A stretch of 64,000 bases of DNA, taken from assembly GCA_030765525.1 (NCBI GenBank), contig JAVCCK010000005.1, positions 62,001 through 126,000 on the forward strand, given 5' to 3'. The notes under the pieces were generated by a model. That model was given only the letters and a program-made list of their open reading frames with translations, had not been told where the DNA came from and made no database searches. This document shows, piece by piece, positions 8,803 to 17,151 of the stretch. This DNA comes from Candidatus Lernaella stagnicola. Its GTDB lineage: Bacteria > Lernaellota > Lernaellaia > Lernaellales > Lernaellaceae. Within the stretch, counting starts at the first letter, position 1. Every line of letters begins with the position of its first letter. A program made the translations under genes and the position numbers.

Positions 8803-10161
8803 TTGGCACGCGTCGCGTTCGTTTTTCCAAGCACGGAAGCCGTAACCGTCATGCCGCCCTTGGGGCTGGGCATATTGGCGGCGGTACTGCGCGACGCAGG
8901 CCATGAGGTACTTGTTTACGACTTGGCGCGGCGGCACATTTCCACCCGCAAAATGATCGCCGAACTCGACGTCTGGCGCGCCGACTACGTCGGCTTGTCG
9001 GTCATGACGCCGAACTTCAGCAACGCCTTGGAGGTCAGCCGGGCTATCCGCACGCTGTCCCCCCGGCCGCTGCTGCTAATTGGCGGGCCGCACGTATCGG
9101 TTCATCCGCAGCGCAGCCTGACGGATTTCCAGGCGGATTACGCTTTCGTGCGCGAGGGTGAGGAAAGCCTGCCCGCCTTCCTCGCGACGTTGGAATCAGG
9201 GCGCGACCCGAGTGAAGTGCAGGGCCTCGTTTTTTCCCGGGACGGCGAAGTAATTGACACCGGCCCGGCTGAGGCCATCAGCGATTTGAACGCCTTGCCT
9301 TGGGTGGCGTGGGATTTGCTCGAACCGGAGCACTACCCGCCGATACCGCACCAGCTTTTTGTGCGGGAGTTGCCCGTGGCGCCGATTATGACGACGCGCG
9401 GCTGTCCTTTCAACTGTTCGTTTTGCGCCACGACATGGCTTTTCGGCAGCGACATTCGACGCCGGGACCCGCTGGACGTCATCGCCGAGATGGAGATGCT
9501 TGCCGACCGGCACGGCATTCGGGAATTTCATATCGAAGACGACAATCCCACTTTGGTGCGCGAGCATATCGTGACTTTTTGCGAAGCTCTAATCGCCAAC
9601 AGTCGCCGTTGGACGTGGAAGTTCCCGAACGGAGTCATGGTCAACACGCTGGATGAAGAACTGATCGACTTGTTCACGCGAGCCGGGTGCTACCAGATCA
9701 GCCTGGGCATCGAAACACTGTCGGAAACGACCCACTTCGGCAAAACCGTGGAATTCGAACGCCTGGACAAAATCATCGCCTGGTCGAAGGCGCGGGGCCT
9801 GCAAACCCAGGGGCTGTTTGTCATCGGCTTGCCCGGCGAAGACGAGGCGACAATTAAGCGCTCCATTCACCACAGCACCAAGCTCGGTCTCGATTTTGCC
9901 CACTACGGCAATTTCGTGCCCCTACCCGGCAGCAAGTGGGGCGACCAGATGCACCAGGCCGGGGCCGACTTTGCGCACATCAACTTTTTCACGGCGCACA
10001 ACGGCGCGCCGCTGCTTCCGAAAACGGCCAAGCGAATTCAGCGCTTCGCCATTCTGCGTTTCTACCTACGACCGCGCGTGCTGTGGAATCTGCTGAAAAT
10101 GCTCAAGCTGCGGCAACTGGGCGGCGTCCTGTACACCGCGCGCCGCTACTTACTGGGTTAG
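8803..10161 (+). CDS. B12-binding-domain radical SAM protein
   Basis: A 452-residue protein. Residues 1-130 form a Rossmann-like cobalamin-binding type domain (PPLGLGILAAVLRDAGHEV, LLIGGPHVSV, ADYAFVREGE). A radical SAM core follows with the CxxxCxxC cluster motif as GCPFNCSFC (Cys 201, 205, 208). No clear D-x-H-x-x-G motif is visible in the first domain, so cobalamin may bind base-off or not at all. This is the class that includes methyltransferases and ring-forming enzymes of hopanoid, antibiotic and cofactor pathways; the substrate is unknown. The start is TTG with GGAAGAGG 3-4 nt upstream. Its last 12 nt overlap the convergent SGNH gene. Confidence 0.85.
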   Translation: MARVAFVFPSTEAVTVMPPLGLGILAAVLRDAGHEVLVYDLARRHISTRKMIAELDVWRADYVGLSVMTPNFSNALEVSRAIRTLSPRPLLLIGGPHVSVHPQRSLTDFQADYAFVREGEESLPAFLATLESGRDPSEVQGLVFSRDGEVIDTGPAEAISDLNALPWVAWDLLEPEHYPPIPHQLFVRELPVAPIMTTRGCPFNCSFCATTWLFGSDIRRRDPLDVIAEMEMLADRHGIREFHIEDDNPTLVREHIVTFCEALIANSRRWTWKFPNGVMVNTLDEELIDLFTRAGCYQISLGIETLSETTHFGKTVEFERLDKIIAWSKARGLQTQGLFVIGLPGEDEATIKRSIHHSTKLGLDFAHYGNFVPLPGSKWGDQMHQAGADFAHINFFTAHNGAPLLPKTAKRIQRFAILRFYLRPRVLWNLLKMLKLRQLGGVLYTARRYLLG

Positions 10162-11310
10162 CTCGGCGAGCACCGACCGCAATTCATTGAAGACAATTCG
10201 CGTACCCAAAGCGGTGAGGTGTGTGTCGTCGGGGAAATAAAGGAGGTCGTCGGAGTGGGTGGCGCGGCGGTCCGCCAACGCCCAATGAACCTCCGCGACG
10301 CGCGCGCCCCGGCGGCGCGATTGTTTCACAAAATCGTCCAGCACCTCGTACACGGCGCGGTCGGCCAAATCCGGAATCAAATCGTGGTAGACGGTTTCCT
10401 TATCCGGCGCGATGACGGTAACCAATTCGATATTGCGGCGGGCGAGTTTCGCGCGCGCTTCCACCAGCGCCGTGACGGCCGCGTTTGCTCGCTTGCGTTG
10501 CGCGGCAGGCGACCGTTTAACCCAAGAGCCTTCGGCATAAAAGAGAAAACCGGTCGTCGGGTCGAAATGCGCAATCTGCGGCGGGAAGTCGTACAGCCGG
10601 GCCGACCACAGCGCGCCTTGCCGCAACCGTTCGGCCGCCCACGTCACCAAGCTGCGCCGCGACGCCAAGTGCGTTCGCTCGCGCCACAATGCGCGCGGGC
10701 CGCGGCGGTGGGTGCGGCGATATTCGTTCTGATCGGCGTAGGCGCGCGGACGGAAGGTTTCGGCTTCGGGAATCGTGAACAGGTCGGCGTTCAGTTCGCG
10801 TTCCACGTGAAAGGCGACGACGACGCGCGGGGTCGCGTCGCGGAAACGTTCGTCGTAAAAGAAGCCGCGCAAAGGCATCGTCGCGTAGTTGTAGGTTACC
10901 AACCCGAGCTCGCTTTCGATGAGCGCGGCGAGGGTTTCATGGTCGGAAAGCTGCGAGCCCGCGGCAAAGGAATCGCCGACCACCACGACCTGCGGGCGGC
11001 GGTCGGCCCAACCGACCGGGTTGCGGAAGCCGTATTCGTCGACGGTGAAGACTTGCCTGTGCCGGTGTTTCAACTGCGGCACGCCCGCGATATTGCCCAA
11101 GTCGCCGGAAGCCTGCCCGGCGTAGCGCGCGTGCGGATGGAAGGGCAGATCGGGCGCCGCCACGACTTCCCAGGCGCGAAACGCGGTCCAGCTAAGCGGT
11201 GCGACATGCGACACCCACTGCACGAGGGCCAGGGCGAACCACACGCCGGCCACAACGGCTATGTGCCGCCACGGCTTCGCGGTTGATGTTTGGCGTTCGG
11301 GCGTCTTCAC
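10150..11310 (-). CDS. AlgX/AlgJ-like SGNH protein, probable glycan O-acetyltransferase partner
   Basis: A 386-residue protein with one N-terminal membrane helix (about 15-35) and a periplasmic SGNH-hydrolase-like domain. The block-I serine is in VVVGDSFAAGS (Ser 114) and the Asp-His pair is in PDDTHLTALGT (Asp 361/362, His 364). AlgJ, AlgX and related proteins use this fold to transfer acetyl groups delivered by an MBOAT partner to exported polysaccharides. The MBOAT gene ends 9 nt upstream in the same operon, which strongly supports this reading. GTG start with AGGGAGAAAG directly upstream. Confidence 0.78.
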   Translation of the reverse strand: MKTPERQTSTAKPWRHIAVVAGVWFALALVQWVSHVAPLSWTAFRAWEVVAAPDLPFHPHARYAGQASGDLGNIAGVPQLKHRHRQVFTVDEYGFRNPVGWADRRPQVVVVGDSFAAGSQLSDHETLAALIESELGLVTYNYATMPLRGFFYDERFRDATPRVVVAFHVERELNADLFTIPEAETFRPRAYADQNEYRRTHRRGPRALWRERTHLASRRSLVTWAAERLRQGALWSARLYDFPPQIAHFDPTTGFLFYAEGSWVKRSPAAQRKRANAAVTALVEARAKLARRNIELVTVIAPDKETVYHDLIPDLADRAVYEVLDDFVKQSRRRGARVAEVHWALADRRATHSDDLLYFPDDTHLTALGTRIVFNELRSVLAELTQ

Positions 11311-11319
11311 CTTTCTCCC

Positions 11320-12726
11320 TTAGAACTGGAAGTACAAAAACGGATGCACGACCGACCCGAACAGGGCGATCGCGCTCAACAAAAACAAAAGCGCCAAGCC
11401 GGCGGATTTCATCCACGTGGGGCGCTCGCTTATTTCCCATGAATTGCGGAAGCCGAATGCGACGACCAAGCCGATCACTCCGACCACCAACGGCAGGCGG
11501 AACGACTGGCCCAGCAATTGCGACCCGGTTAGGTCGAAGGCCACCAGGCGGCCGAATATCTTGCCGGACGCGGTCAAATCGGCGGCGCGGAACAGAAGCC
11601 ACCCCAAGCTCCACACGACGTGAAGCCAAACGACCTGCACGATACGAGGCGCGCGGTGGAACACCGAACGGCCGCCCAGCGGGCGTTCAATCATCAGCCA
11701 TAGGCCTTGCCACGCTCCCCACAGGACATAGGTCCAGTTCGCGCCGTGCCACAAACCGCCCAGCAGCATCGTAAGGCCGAGGTTGCGATAGACCGCCCAG
11801 CGCGGGCCGCGCGAGCCGCCGAGAGGAATGTAGAGGTAGTCGCGCAGCCATTCCGACAGCGTGATGTGCCAACGGCGCCAGAGTTCGCTGATCGACGCCG
11901 ACTTGTAGGGCGACGCGAAATTCTGCGGAAACTTGTAACCGAGGAAATACCCCAGCCCCACGGCCATATCCGAGTAACCCGAGAAGTCGAAATAGATCTG
12001 CAGACTGTAGGCGATCGTTGCCGTCACCACATCCAGCGAGGAAAAGACCGCAAAACTTTCGGCGTCGTAAAAGGCTTCGGCGAGCGGAGCGAGGTTGTCG
12101 GCCAACAGTACTTTCTTAGCCAAGCCGATCACGAAAAACTGCAACCCGAGATAGAAGCGCGCGGTGTTGAACACCGGTCGGCGCAATTGGTCGGCAATGG
12201 CCGAATAGCGCACGATCGGCCCGGCGATCAACTGCGGAAACATGGCGATGTAACAGGCGAAGTCAATGAGATTCGCGGCCGGGCGCACCTTGCCGCGGTA
12301 GATGTCGATCGTGTAGCTCATGCTCTGAAACGTGAAGAAACTGATGCCGATCGGCAGCACGACCTGCGCCGAAAGCAGGGCATCCGGATAGGCTACGCCC
12401 GCCACCGCAAACAGCGAGCCCAGGCTCCGATTGGCGAACATGAAGTATTTGAAGAAGCCGAGCAAGCCGAGGTTGATCAGGATCGAGAGCGTCAGAAAAC
12501 GCTTCTTGCGCCGCGGGTCGTTCGTTGCGTGAATGCGTCCGCCACAGAGGTAATCGACAACGGTCGACACCAGCAGCAGGCTGACCATGCGCGGGTCAAA
12601 CCAGCCGTAGAAAAAGTAACTGCCCACGACCAGCAACAGGCGGCGCGACCGATCGGGCACGGCGTAATATACCGCCAGCAAAAGCGGCAAAAAGTAAAAC
12701 AGAAACTCGTGGCTCGGAAACAGCAT
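11320..12726 (-). CDS. MBOAT family O-acyltransferase (AlgI-like)
   Basis: A 468-residue membrane protein of the MBOAT family. Recognisable blocks: MLFPSHEFLFYFLP at the start, VLPIGISFFTFQSMSY, FPQLIAGPIVR, FDFSGYSDMAVGLGYFLGY, ELWRRWHITLSEWLRDYLYIP and the catalytic-histidine segment GGLWHGANW (His 327). AlgI-type members move acetyl groups across the inner membrane for O-acetylation of alginate, cellulose or peptidoglycan, working with an SGNH partner; such a partner is the next gene. The upstream sulfatase-superfamily gene ends 6 nt before this start. Confidence 0.9.
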   Translation of the reverse strand: MLFPSHEFLFYFLPLLLAVYYAVPDRSRRLLLVVGSYFFYGWFDPRMVSLLLVSTVVDYLCGGRIHATNDPRRKKRFLTLSILINLGLLGFFKYFMFANRSLGSLFAVAGVAYPDALLSAQVVLPIGISFFTFQSMSYTIDIYRGKVRPAANLIDFACYIAMFPQLIAGPIVRYSAIADQLRRPVFNTARFYLGLQFFVIGLAKKVLLADNLAPLAEAFYDAESFAVFSSLDVVTATIAYSLQIYFDFSGYSDMAVGLGYFLGYKFPQNFASPYKSASISELWRRWHITLSEWLRDYLYIPLGGSRGPRWAVYRNLGLTMLLGGLWHGANWTYVLWGAWQGLWLMIERPLGGRSVFHRAPRIVQVVWLHVVWSLGWLLFRAADLTASGKIFGRLVAFDLTGSQLLGQSFRLPLVVGVIGLVVAFGFRNSWEISERPTWMKSAGLALLFLLSAIALFGSVVHPFLYFQF

Positions 12727-12732
12727 CGTGCT

Positions 12733-14652
12733 TTAGCTCAGGTAGCCCAGGTTGCGCAAATACTGCAGGGTTTCGCGGTCCAACTCGATTCGGTTGTCTT
12801 GGCCCGACCGCACCTTTTCACGCAACGCGGGCGTCCGCGCCGACCAGGTTTCAAACATCGACTGCAAATACTCAACCACATCCTCCCGTTCGCTCGCCAG
12901 GTTATTCGTCTGCCGCGGATCGGCTGCAGCGTCATAAAGCTCCGCGCCGCGGTTTTTCATATCGAGAATCAGGTCCCACCGGCGCGTGTGCACGCCGCGC
13001 AACGTCTTACCCCATTTGTCCAACATCGAGAACACCGGCGGGTCGTCGGCCTTCGGCCCCTCGTCAAACAACCAGGGACGCAGATCCTTACCCACGAAAT
13101 TCAGCGGCGGCGCGGCACCGGCTATGCTTGCCAGGGTCGGCGCAATATCGATTGTACCGCACGCCACATCCGAGCGGCGCCCAGGCGTCACGCGGCCCGG
13201 CCAGGCGACCAAAAGCGGCACGCGCACAGTTTCCTGATAGAGGGTGAACCCGTGGAACCAATACTCGTGGTCGTAGAACTCCTCGCCGTGGTCGGCGGTG
13301 AATACGAAAAGCGTGTTGCGGTCGAGGCCGAGTTCGGCCAGTCCGTCCCGCAACCGTCCGATTTGTTTGTCAAGATACAGGATTTCCGCGTCGTAGGCGG
13401 CGTTGAGGTTCAGCAGATCATCAGCGGTCGGCTTTTTTCGCCGTTCGAGGAAGGGATCGATATTGTTCACCTGCGCTCTACCGCTCGGCAAGTGTTTGGT
13501 CGCGTATGCGGGCGTTTGATTGATGTACCACGCGCCATAGGGAATGTGCGGGTCGATGTAGTGTATCCACAAGAATAACCGGCGGTCGCGATGGCGGCGC
13601 AGGAAATCCACGGCGTCGCCGGCGACGTTCTCGGCCGCATGCCGCACAGCCAGCATCGGCATTAGAAAGCGCGTCAGGCTGAAACCGGCGAAGACCGGGT
13701 CGCTGCGGTGGTTTTTCGCGTGCGCGTGGGCGTCGAAGCCCTGATCAAATCCGAACTTGCGCACTAGGTAGGCGTTGGTTAGATACGCCGCGGTCAGGTA
13801 GCCGCGTTCGCGCAGGACTTCGGCGGTGGTCGCGAAGCCCGAGTCGAGCCGCAAGGTCGGCAGAAACTGGTCGTGCACGTCGGGATACACCCCGGAATGA
13901 AGCGAAGCGATTGACGGCAGCGTCCAACTCGTGGCGGCGATGTGGCGGTCAAAAGCGATACCGTCGGCAGCCAGGCGGTCCATATTCGGCGTGCGGATTT
14001 TGTCGTAGCCGTAACACGACAAGTGATCGGCGCGCAGCGTGTCGACCGTCACCAAAACGATATTCGGCGCGTCCGGCGTCGCTACCGGCCGATCGGGAAA
14101 GGTCGGATCGTGAGTCAGGCTGAGCCCAACCAGCGTCGCGAGCGCCACCAGTTCTACCACCCCCGCGGCCCACAGGATTCGCCGGCGGGCCAAACGCGGC
14201 CCGAGCGACGGGGTCAGCATCCGCACGAGGACGAGGACAAGCATCAACGCCCCGGCCAGCAGCACCGCATTGCCTACGACGCTTTGCCACGAACGAATGC
14301 CCAGCGCCCAAGCATTGACGGCGATCGCCGCGTACAATCCCCCACCCGCCATCATCGTCACCGCAAGACCGAGAGTGTCGAGAGTTGCCGGGTCGTCTTT
14401 GCGGCGCGGCCAAAGGGAAAGGAAGAGGAAGAACACCGCTGCCAAGATGAGCGCAACGGCGAAGACTTGGCTGTACATGGCCGCGCCGGTCAGCGCCGTC
14501 ACGACGACGTTGAGCGCGTCGGACTCGCTCCACACTTTCACAAGACTCTCGCGGGCCAGCCAGGTATCGGCCAGCCCCACGAAGACGCCGCCAAGCACGC
14601 CCCAAGCGCCGAAACGAAACACATTGTGTCCGGTTGACCTCGCTTTTAGCAA
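12733..14652 (-). CDS. Membrane-anchored sulfatase/alkaline phosphatase-superfamily enzyme
   Basis: A 639-residue protein with about five N-terminal membrane helices (1-180) and a periplasmic sulfatase-fold domain (about 197-620). Metal-site motifs are visible: VTVDTLRADHLSCYGY at the start of the domain and FTADHGEEFYDHEYWFHG later. The nucleophile segment reads TSWTLPSIASLHSG; it lacks the C/S-x-P-x-R formylglycine signature, so a Thr/Ser nucleophile as in LtaS/EptA-like phosphotransferases is more likely than a classical sulfatase. The TTG at 14652 is preferred because GGGAGG lies 5 nt upstream. It heads an operon with MBOAT and AlgX-like genes, pointing to modification of an envelope glycan. 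Confidence 0.82.
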   Translation of the reverse strand: MLKARSTGHNVFRFGAWGVLGGVFVGLADTWLARESLVKVWSESDALNVVVTALTGAAMYSQVFAVALILAAVFFLFLSLWPRRKDDPATLDTLGLAVTMMAGGGLYAAIAVNAWALGIRSWQSVVGNAVLLAGALMLVLVLVRMLTPSLGPRLARRRILWAAGVVELVALATLVGLSLTHDPTFPDRPVATPDAPNIVLVTVDTLRADHLSCYGYDKIRTPNMDRLAADGIAFDRHIAATSWTLPSIASLHSGVYPDVHDQFLPTLRLDSGFATTAEVLRERGYLTAAYLTNAYLVRKFGFDQGFDAHAHAKNHRSDPVFAGFSLTRFLMPMLAVRHAAENVAGDAVDFLRRHRDRRLFLWIHYIDPHIPYGAWYINQTPAYATKHLPSGRAQVNNIDPFLERRKKPTADDLLNLNAAYDAEILYLDKQIGRLRDGLAELGLDRNTLFVFTADHGEEFYDHEYWFHGFTLYQETVRVPLLVAWPGRVTPGRRSDVACGTIDIAPTLASIAGAAPPLNFVGKDLRPWLFDEGPKADDPPVFSMLDKWGKTLRGVHTRRWDLILDMKNRGAELYDAAADPRQTNNLASEREDVVEYLQSMFETWSARTPALREKVRSGQDNRIELDRETLQYLRNLGYLS

Positions 14653-14673
14653 CTTTGCCTCCCATGGCAAACG

Positions 14674-14699
14674 AAAAACGGTCCCTAACCGGGACCGTT
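14674..14699 (-). terminator. Rho-independent terminator after the C25 peptidase gene
   Basis: On the minus strand a perfect 9-bp stem (AACGGTCCC paired with GGGACCGTT, loop of 5 nt) is followed by TTTTT. It lies 33 nt after the stop of the peptidase gene and just before the ribosome site of the sulfatase-superfamily gene, so it separates the two transcription units. Confidence 0.85.
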
Positions 14700-14732
14700 G
14701 TACTTAGGATGGTTGCCTATCAACAAGCCGAC

Positions 14733-16919
14733 TCAGCCGCCACAGCCGCCGCTGTTATCGTCATCATCGCCGCCGCCCTTGTCGTCGTCCGTGGCGTCAT
14801 CGTCGTCGTCGCCAGTGTCGTCGTCACCGCTACCGGTATCGTCGTCGTCAAGACCGCCGGGCGTATCGTCGTCATCGTCGCCGCCCGGCGTATCGTCGTC
14901 ATCGGCCGAGGCCGCCGGCACGACTTCAATCACGCCTTCATACGGCAGGCCGTTTCGCCCGGTGACCATCACTTGCAGCGTTCCTTCGGTGAGCGGTTCA
15001 TCCAGGATGAAGTCGGCCACGCCCTGCGCGTCCGTGCGACCGGCGAGGTCGATTTCCTCGTCGCGCCACACATGAACCAGCGCGGCGGCCAGCGGCGCAT
15101 CTTGCAGGGTCACGGTGAAGGTCAGCGTATCCTTGGCGTCAACTTCGATTTCCGCCAGGTATTCGACGCCCAGGGGCTTGGGTGTGTCCGACCAGACGTT
15201 CAATTCGGGGTCGCCGAAAATGAGATAGTGCTGCATGACCTCTTCGGTCGTCCTGCCGGCTTGCTCCGGATAGAAGTGGTACATGTAGATTTTGCCGAAA
15301 TACGCGGCTGCGCCGAAGGTCAGGTAGTTTTGACGGAAATGGCCGACGGCCACGCCGCGCCCTAGTTTGTCGGTATAGCCGAAGGGTGTGTTACGGCTGG
15401 CGGCGAAGATGCCCGCGGCGCCGGCGTCGGCGTTGCTTTCGATCCACACCTCGGCGAAGCACTCAGCGGCGGCGTCGAAGTGGGCGTTGTCGCAGGCAAT
15501 GTCGGTGATAACCGGCAGCATGCCCTGGTTGTTGAGCGCGACGACGTCGTTATTGGTAAACGCCGGGAAAGGGCTCGACCAATTCGAGGCCGAACCGTGC
15601 CCGAAGTACGACACCCAACTGCGGCCCAAGTTGATTTTTTCGGTGATAACGTCCGCGCTGAAGTTATGCCGGCTGGTAAACAGGTAGTCGACGTGTCCGA
15701 AGCCGCCCTCGTTTTCGAGGATCTCGCCTACGAAGGTGGCGTTCTGGTCATCGACCGAATCGGAGCCGGACATCACCAGGCCGCGGCGGAACCACGCCGG
15801 AGTATCCACGGCCGGGGTCATTTCGTAGGCGATGCTCTTTTGCACGCTATTGGCGATTTGCCGACGGTTGCCGGCCGGGAAGCGCCCGATGATCACGTCG
15901 GGGAAGTAGTCGTCGCCGTCGAGCGTCACGTATTTGGAATCGGCGGCACAACCGTAGAGGCCGACCATCGTCTTGATGTGTTGATTGTCGCCGACGAGCA
16001 AAATGTAATCGAGCGGCGGCAGGTCGGGATTGTTGTAGCGCTGGTAAAAGAACTGCTTGAGAAGCTGCGGATCCTGTCCGGCGCCGGGCAGTTCGCTGAC
16101 CATGTGAACTTCGACCGGCAGGCCCTTCTTGCGTTTCCAGTCCACGTAAGGAGACATAATGTCGGCAAATTCGTCGTAGACAACCACGAGCAACGTGCCG
16201 TCCTGCGTCGCCCAGTTGTCTTGCACGCCCTTACGATCGAACTGCAATGCTAGGTCGTTGACGATCGGCGAGAAAACCGTGCTCGGCGGCAGACTCCGCA
16301 TCAGCGGATTGCGCCCGTCGCGTTGACCGCCTTCGATCGACAGCGCCGCCGAACGCAACACGCGCAATTCCGCTGCGGCCGGGTTATAGGAGAGCGGATA
16401 GAAGTGCACCGGCACGAAGCGACGGCCGTGAATGATGACCGGCTTTCCCGTCGTGACGGGCGAAACCGGGAACACGGCGCCGCTGGCGTAGGCCGCGTCG
16501 TCGATCTCAAACGGCGGCAGGGTCGTCGCGTTGCGGTCGACGGGGGGCTGCGCCGGCAATAGGTTTACATCGTGAAAAGTCTCGGCGTCCGCCTCGAGGA
16601 GTCGCACGGCGATTCCTTCGGTGGCGTCGACCTCAACCAGCCGCGTATATACGGGCAGCAATGGACGACCGACGTCCGAAGTCCAGCCCAGGTCCTCGAC
16701 GGCCACAACGTCCCACAGGACGCCTTCAGCATCTAACCGCGCCCACTGCAATTCGGGCACGTCGACGCGCAGTTCGAGGCGGTCGGCCGTGCGGGAGGTA
16801 ATCGTAACCTGCGCCGGTGCCGCCGGGGCGAATTCCACACCCGCCACGAAGGCGTGCGCGACCACGGGAAGCAGTAGGCAGAAAACCAGGGCCACCATGC
16901 CGATTCGACGCGGATTCAT
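14733..16919 (-). CDS. Secreted gingipain-like cysteine peptidase (family C25) with Asp-rich C-terminal tail
   Basis: A 728-residue exported protein with a signal peptide at 1-23 ending AHA. Residues 30-220 form a beta-rich propeptide-like region and about 240-580 the C25 peptidase core, with catalytic His 441 in SYFGHGSASNW and Cys 476 in ITDIACDNAH. An Ig-like or DUF2436-like beta domain follows near 585-665. The last 55-60 residues are runs of Asp with Gly and Thr, ending NSGGCGG. Gingipains are secreted, calcium-dependent proteases. The Asp tail with a terminal cysteine is not a Por-type sorting domain. The ATG at 16919 has GGAG 7 nt upstream. A terminator follows the stop. Confidence 0.85.
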   Translation of the reverse strand: MNPRRIGMVALVFCLLLPVVAHAFVAGVEFAPAAPAQVTITSRTADRLELRVDVPELQWARLDAEGVLWDVVAVEDLGWTSDVGRPLLPVYTRLVEVDATEGIAVRLLEADAETFHDVNLLPAQPPVDRNATTLPPFEIDDAAYASGAVFPVSPVTTGKPVIIHGRRFVPVHFYPLSYNPAAAELRVLRSAALSIEGGQRDGRNPLMRSLPPSTVFSPIVNDLALQFDRKGVQDNWATQDGTLLVVVYDEFADIMSPYVDWKRKKGLPVEVHMVSELPGAGQDPQLLKQFFYQRYNNPDLPPLDYILLVGDNQHIKTMVGLYGCAADSKYVTLDGDDYFPDVIIGRFPAGNRRQIANSVQKSIAYEMTPAVDTPAWFRRGLVMSGSDSVDDQNATFVGEILENEGGFGHVDYLFTSRHNFSADVITEKINLGRSWVSYFGHGSASNWSSPFPAFTNNDVVALNNQGMLPVITDIACDNAHFDAAAECFAEVWIESNADAGAAGIFAASRNTPFGYTDKLGRGVAVGHFRQNYLTFGAAAYFGKIYMYHFYPEQAGRTTEEVMQHYLIFGDPELNVWSDTPKPLGVEYLAEIEVDAKDTLTFTVTLQDAPLAAALVHVWRDEEIDLAGRTDAQGVADFILDEPLTEGTLQVMVTGRNGLPYEGVIEVVPAASADDDDTPGGDDDDDTPGGLDDDDTGSGDDDTGDDDDDATDDDKGGGDDDDNSGGCGG

Positions 16920-17013
16920 CAACGCGCTCCTTTCAAGCCGACCAAATAAGGCGGGTTAGTGTACCCTGATTCGCCACGGTGGGGAAGCGCGCCGAACGCA
17001 GGATTTTTCGGTC

Positions 17014-17025
17014 ACACGGCCGTGT
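17014..17025. promoter_or_regulatory. Perfect 12-bp palindrome upstream of the dipeptidase-MarR operon
   Basis: ACACGGCCGTGT is a perfect palindrome. It sits 4 nt before a TTGACA (17030-17035) that could be a -35 box; the matching -10 region is weak. The downstream operon encodes a MarR regulator, so an operator bound by that protein is plausible but unproven. Confidence 0.4.
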
Positions 17026-17151
17026 CGAATTGACAACCGGGCGGGGACTATCTAAGGTTTGGAAAGTTCAATGGTTAGACCGACTCCGGTTCCATCCGCC
17101 CGGTTGGTCATGCTGGCGAGGCGGCACGCCGTCGCGTAGAAAGGCCCTTTG

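Noticed and set aside
11707-13578. A 623-codon open frame on the plus strand
   Set aside because: It is antisense to the MBOAT and sulfatase-superfamily genes, is rich in Arg, Gln and His as expected from the complement of GC-rich coding DNA, and has no recognisable domain.
14760-14900. Short direct repeats resembling a CRISPR or tandem repeat array
   Set aside because: They are codon repeats (GAC/GAT) encoding the Asp-rich tail of the C25 peptidase; spacing is irregular and no spacers exist.
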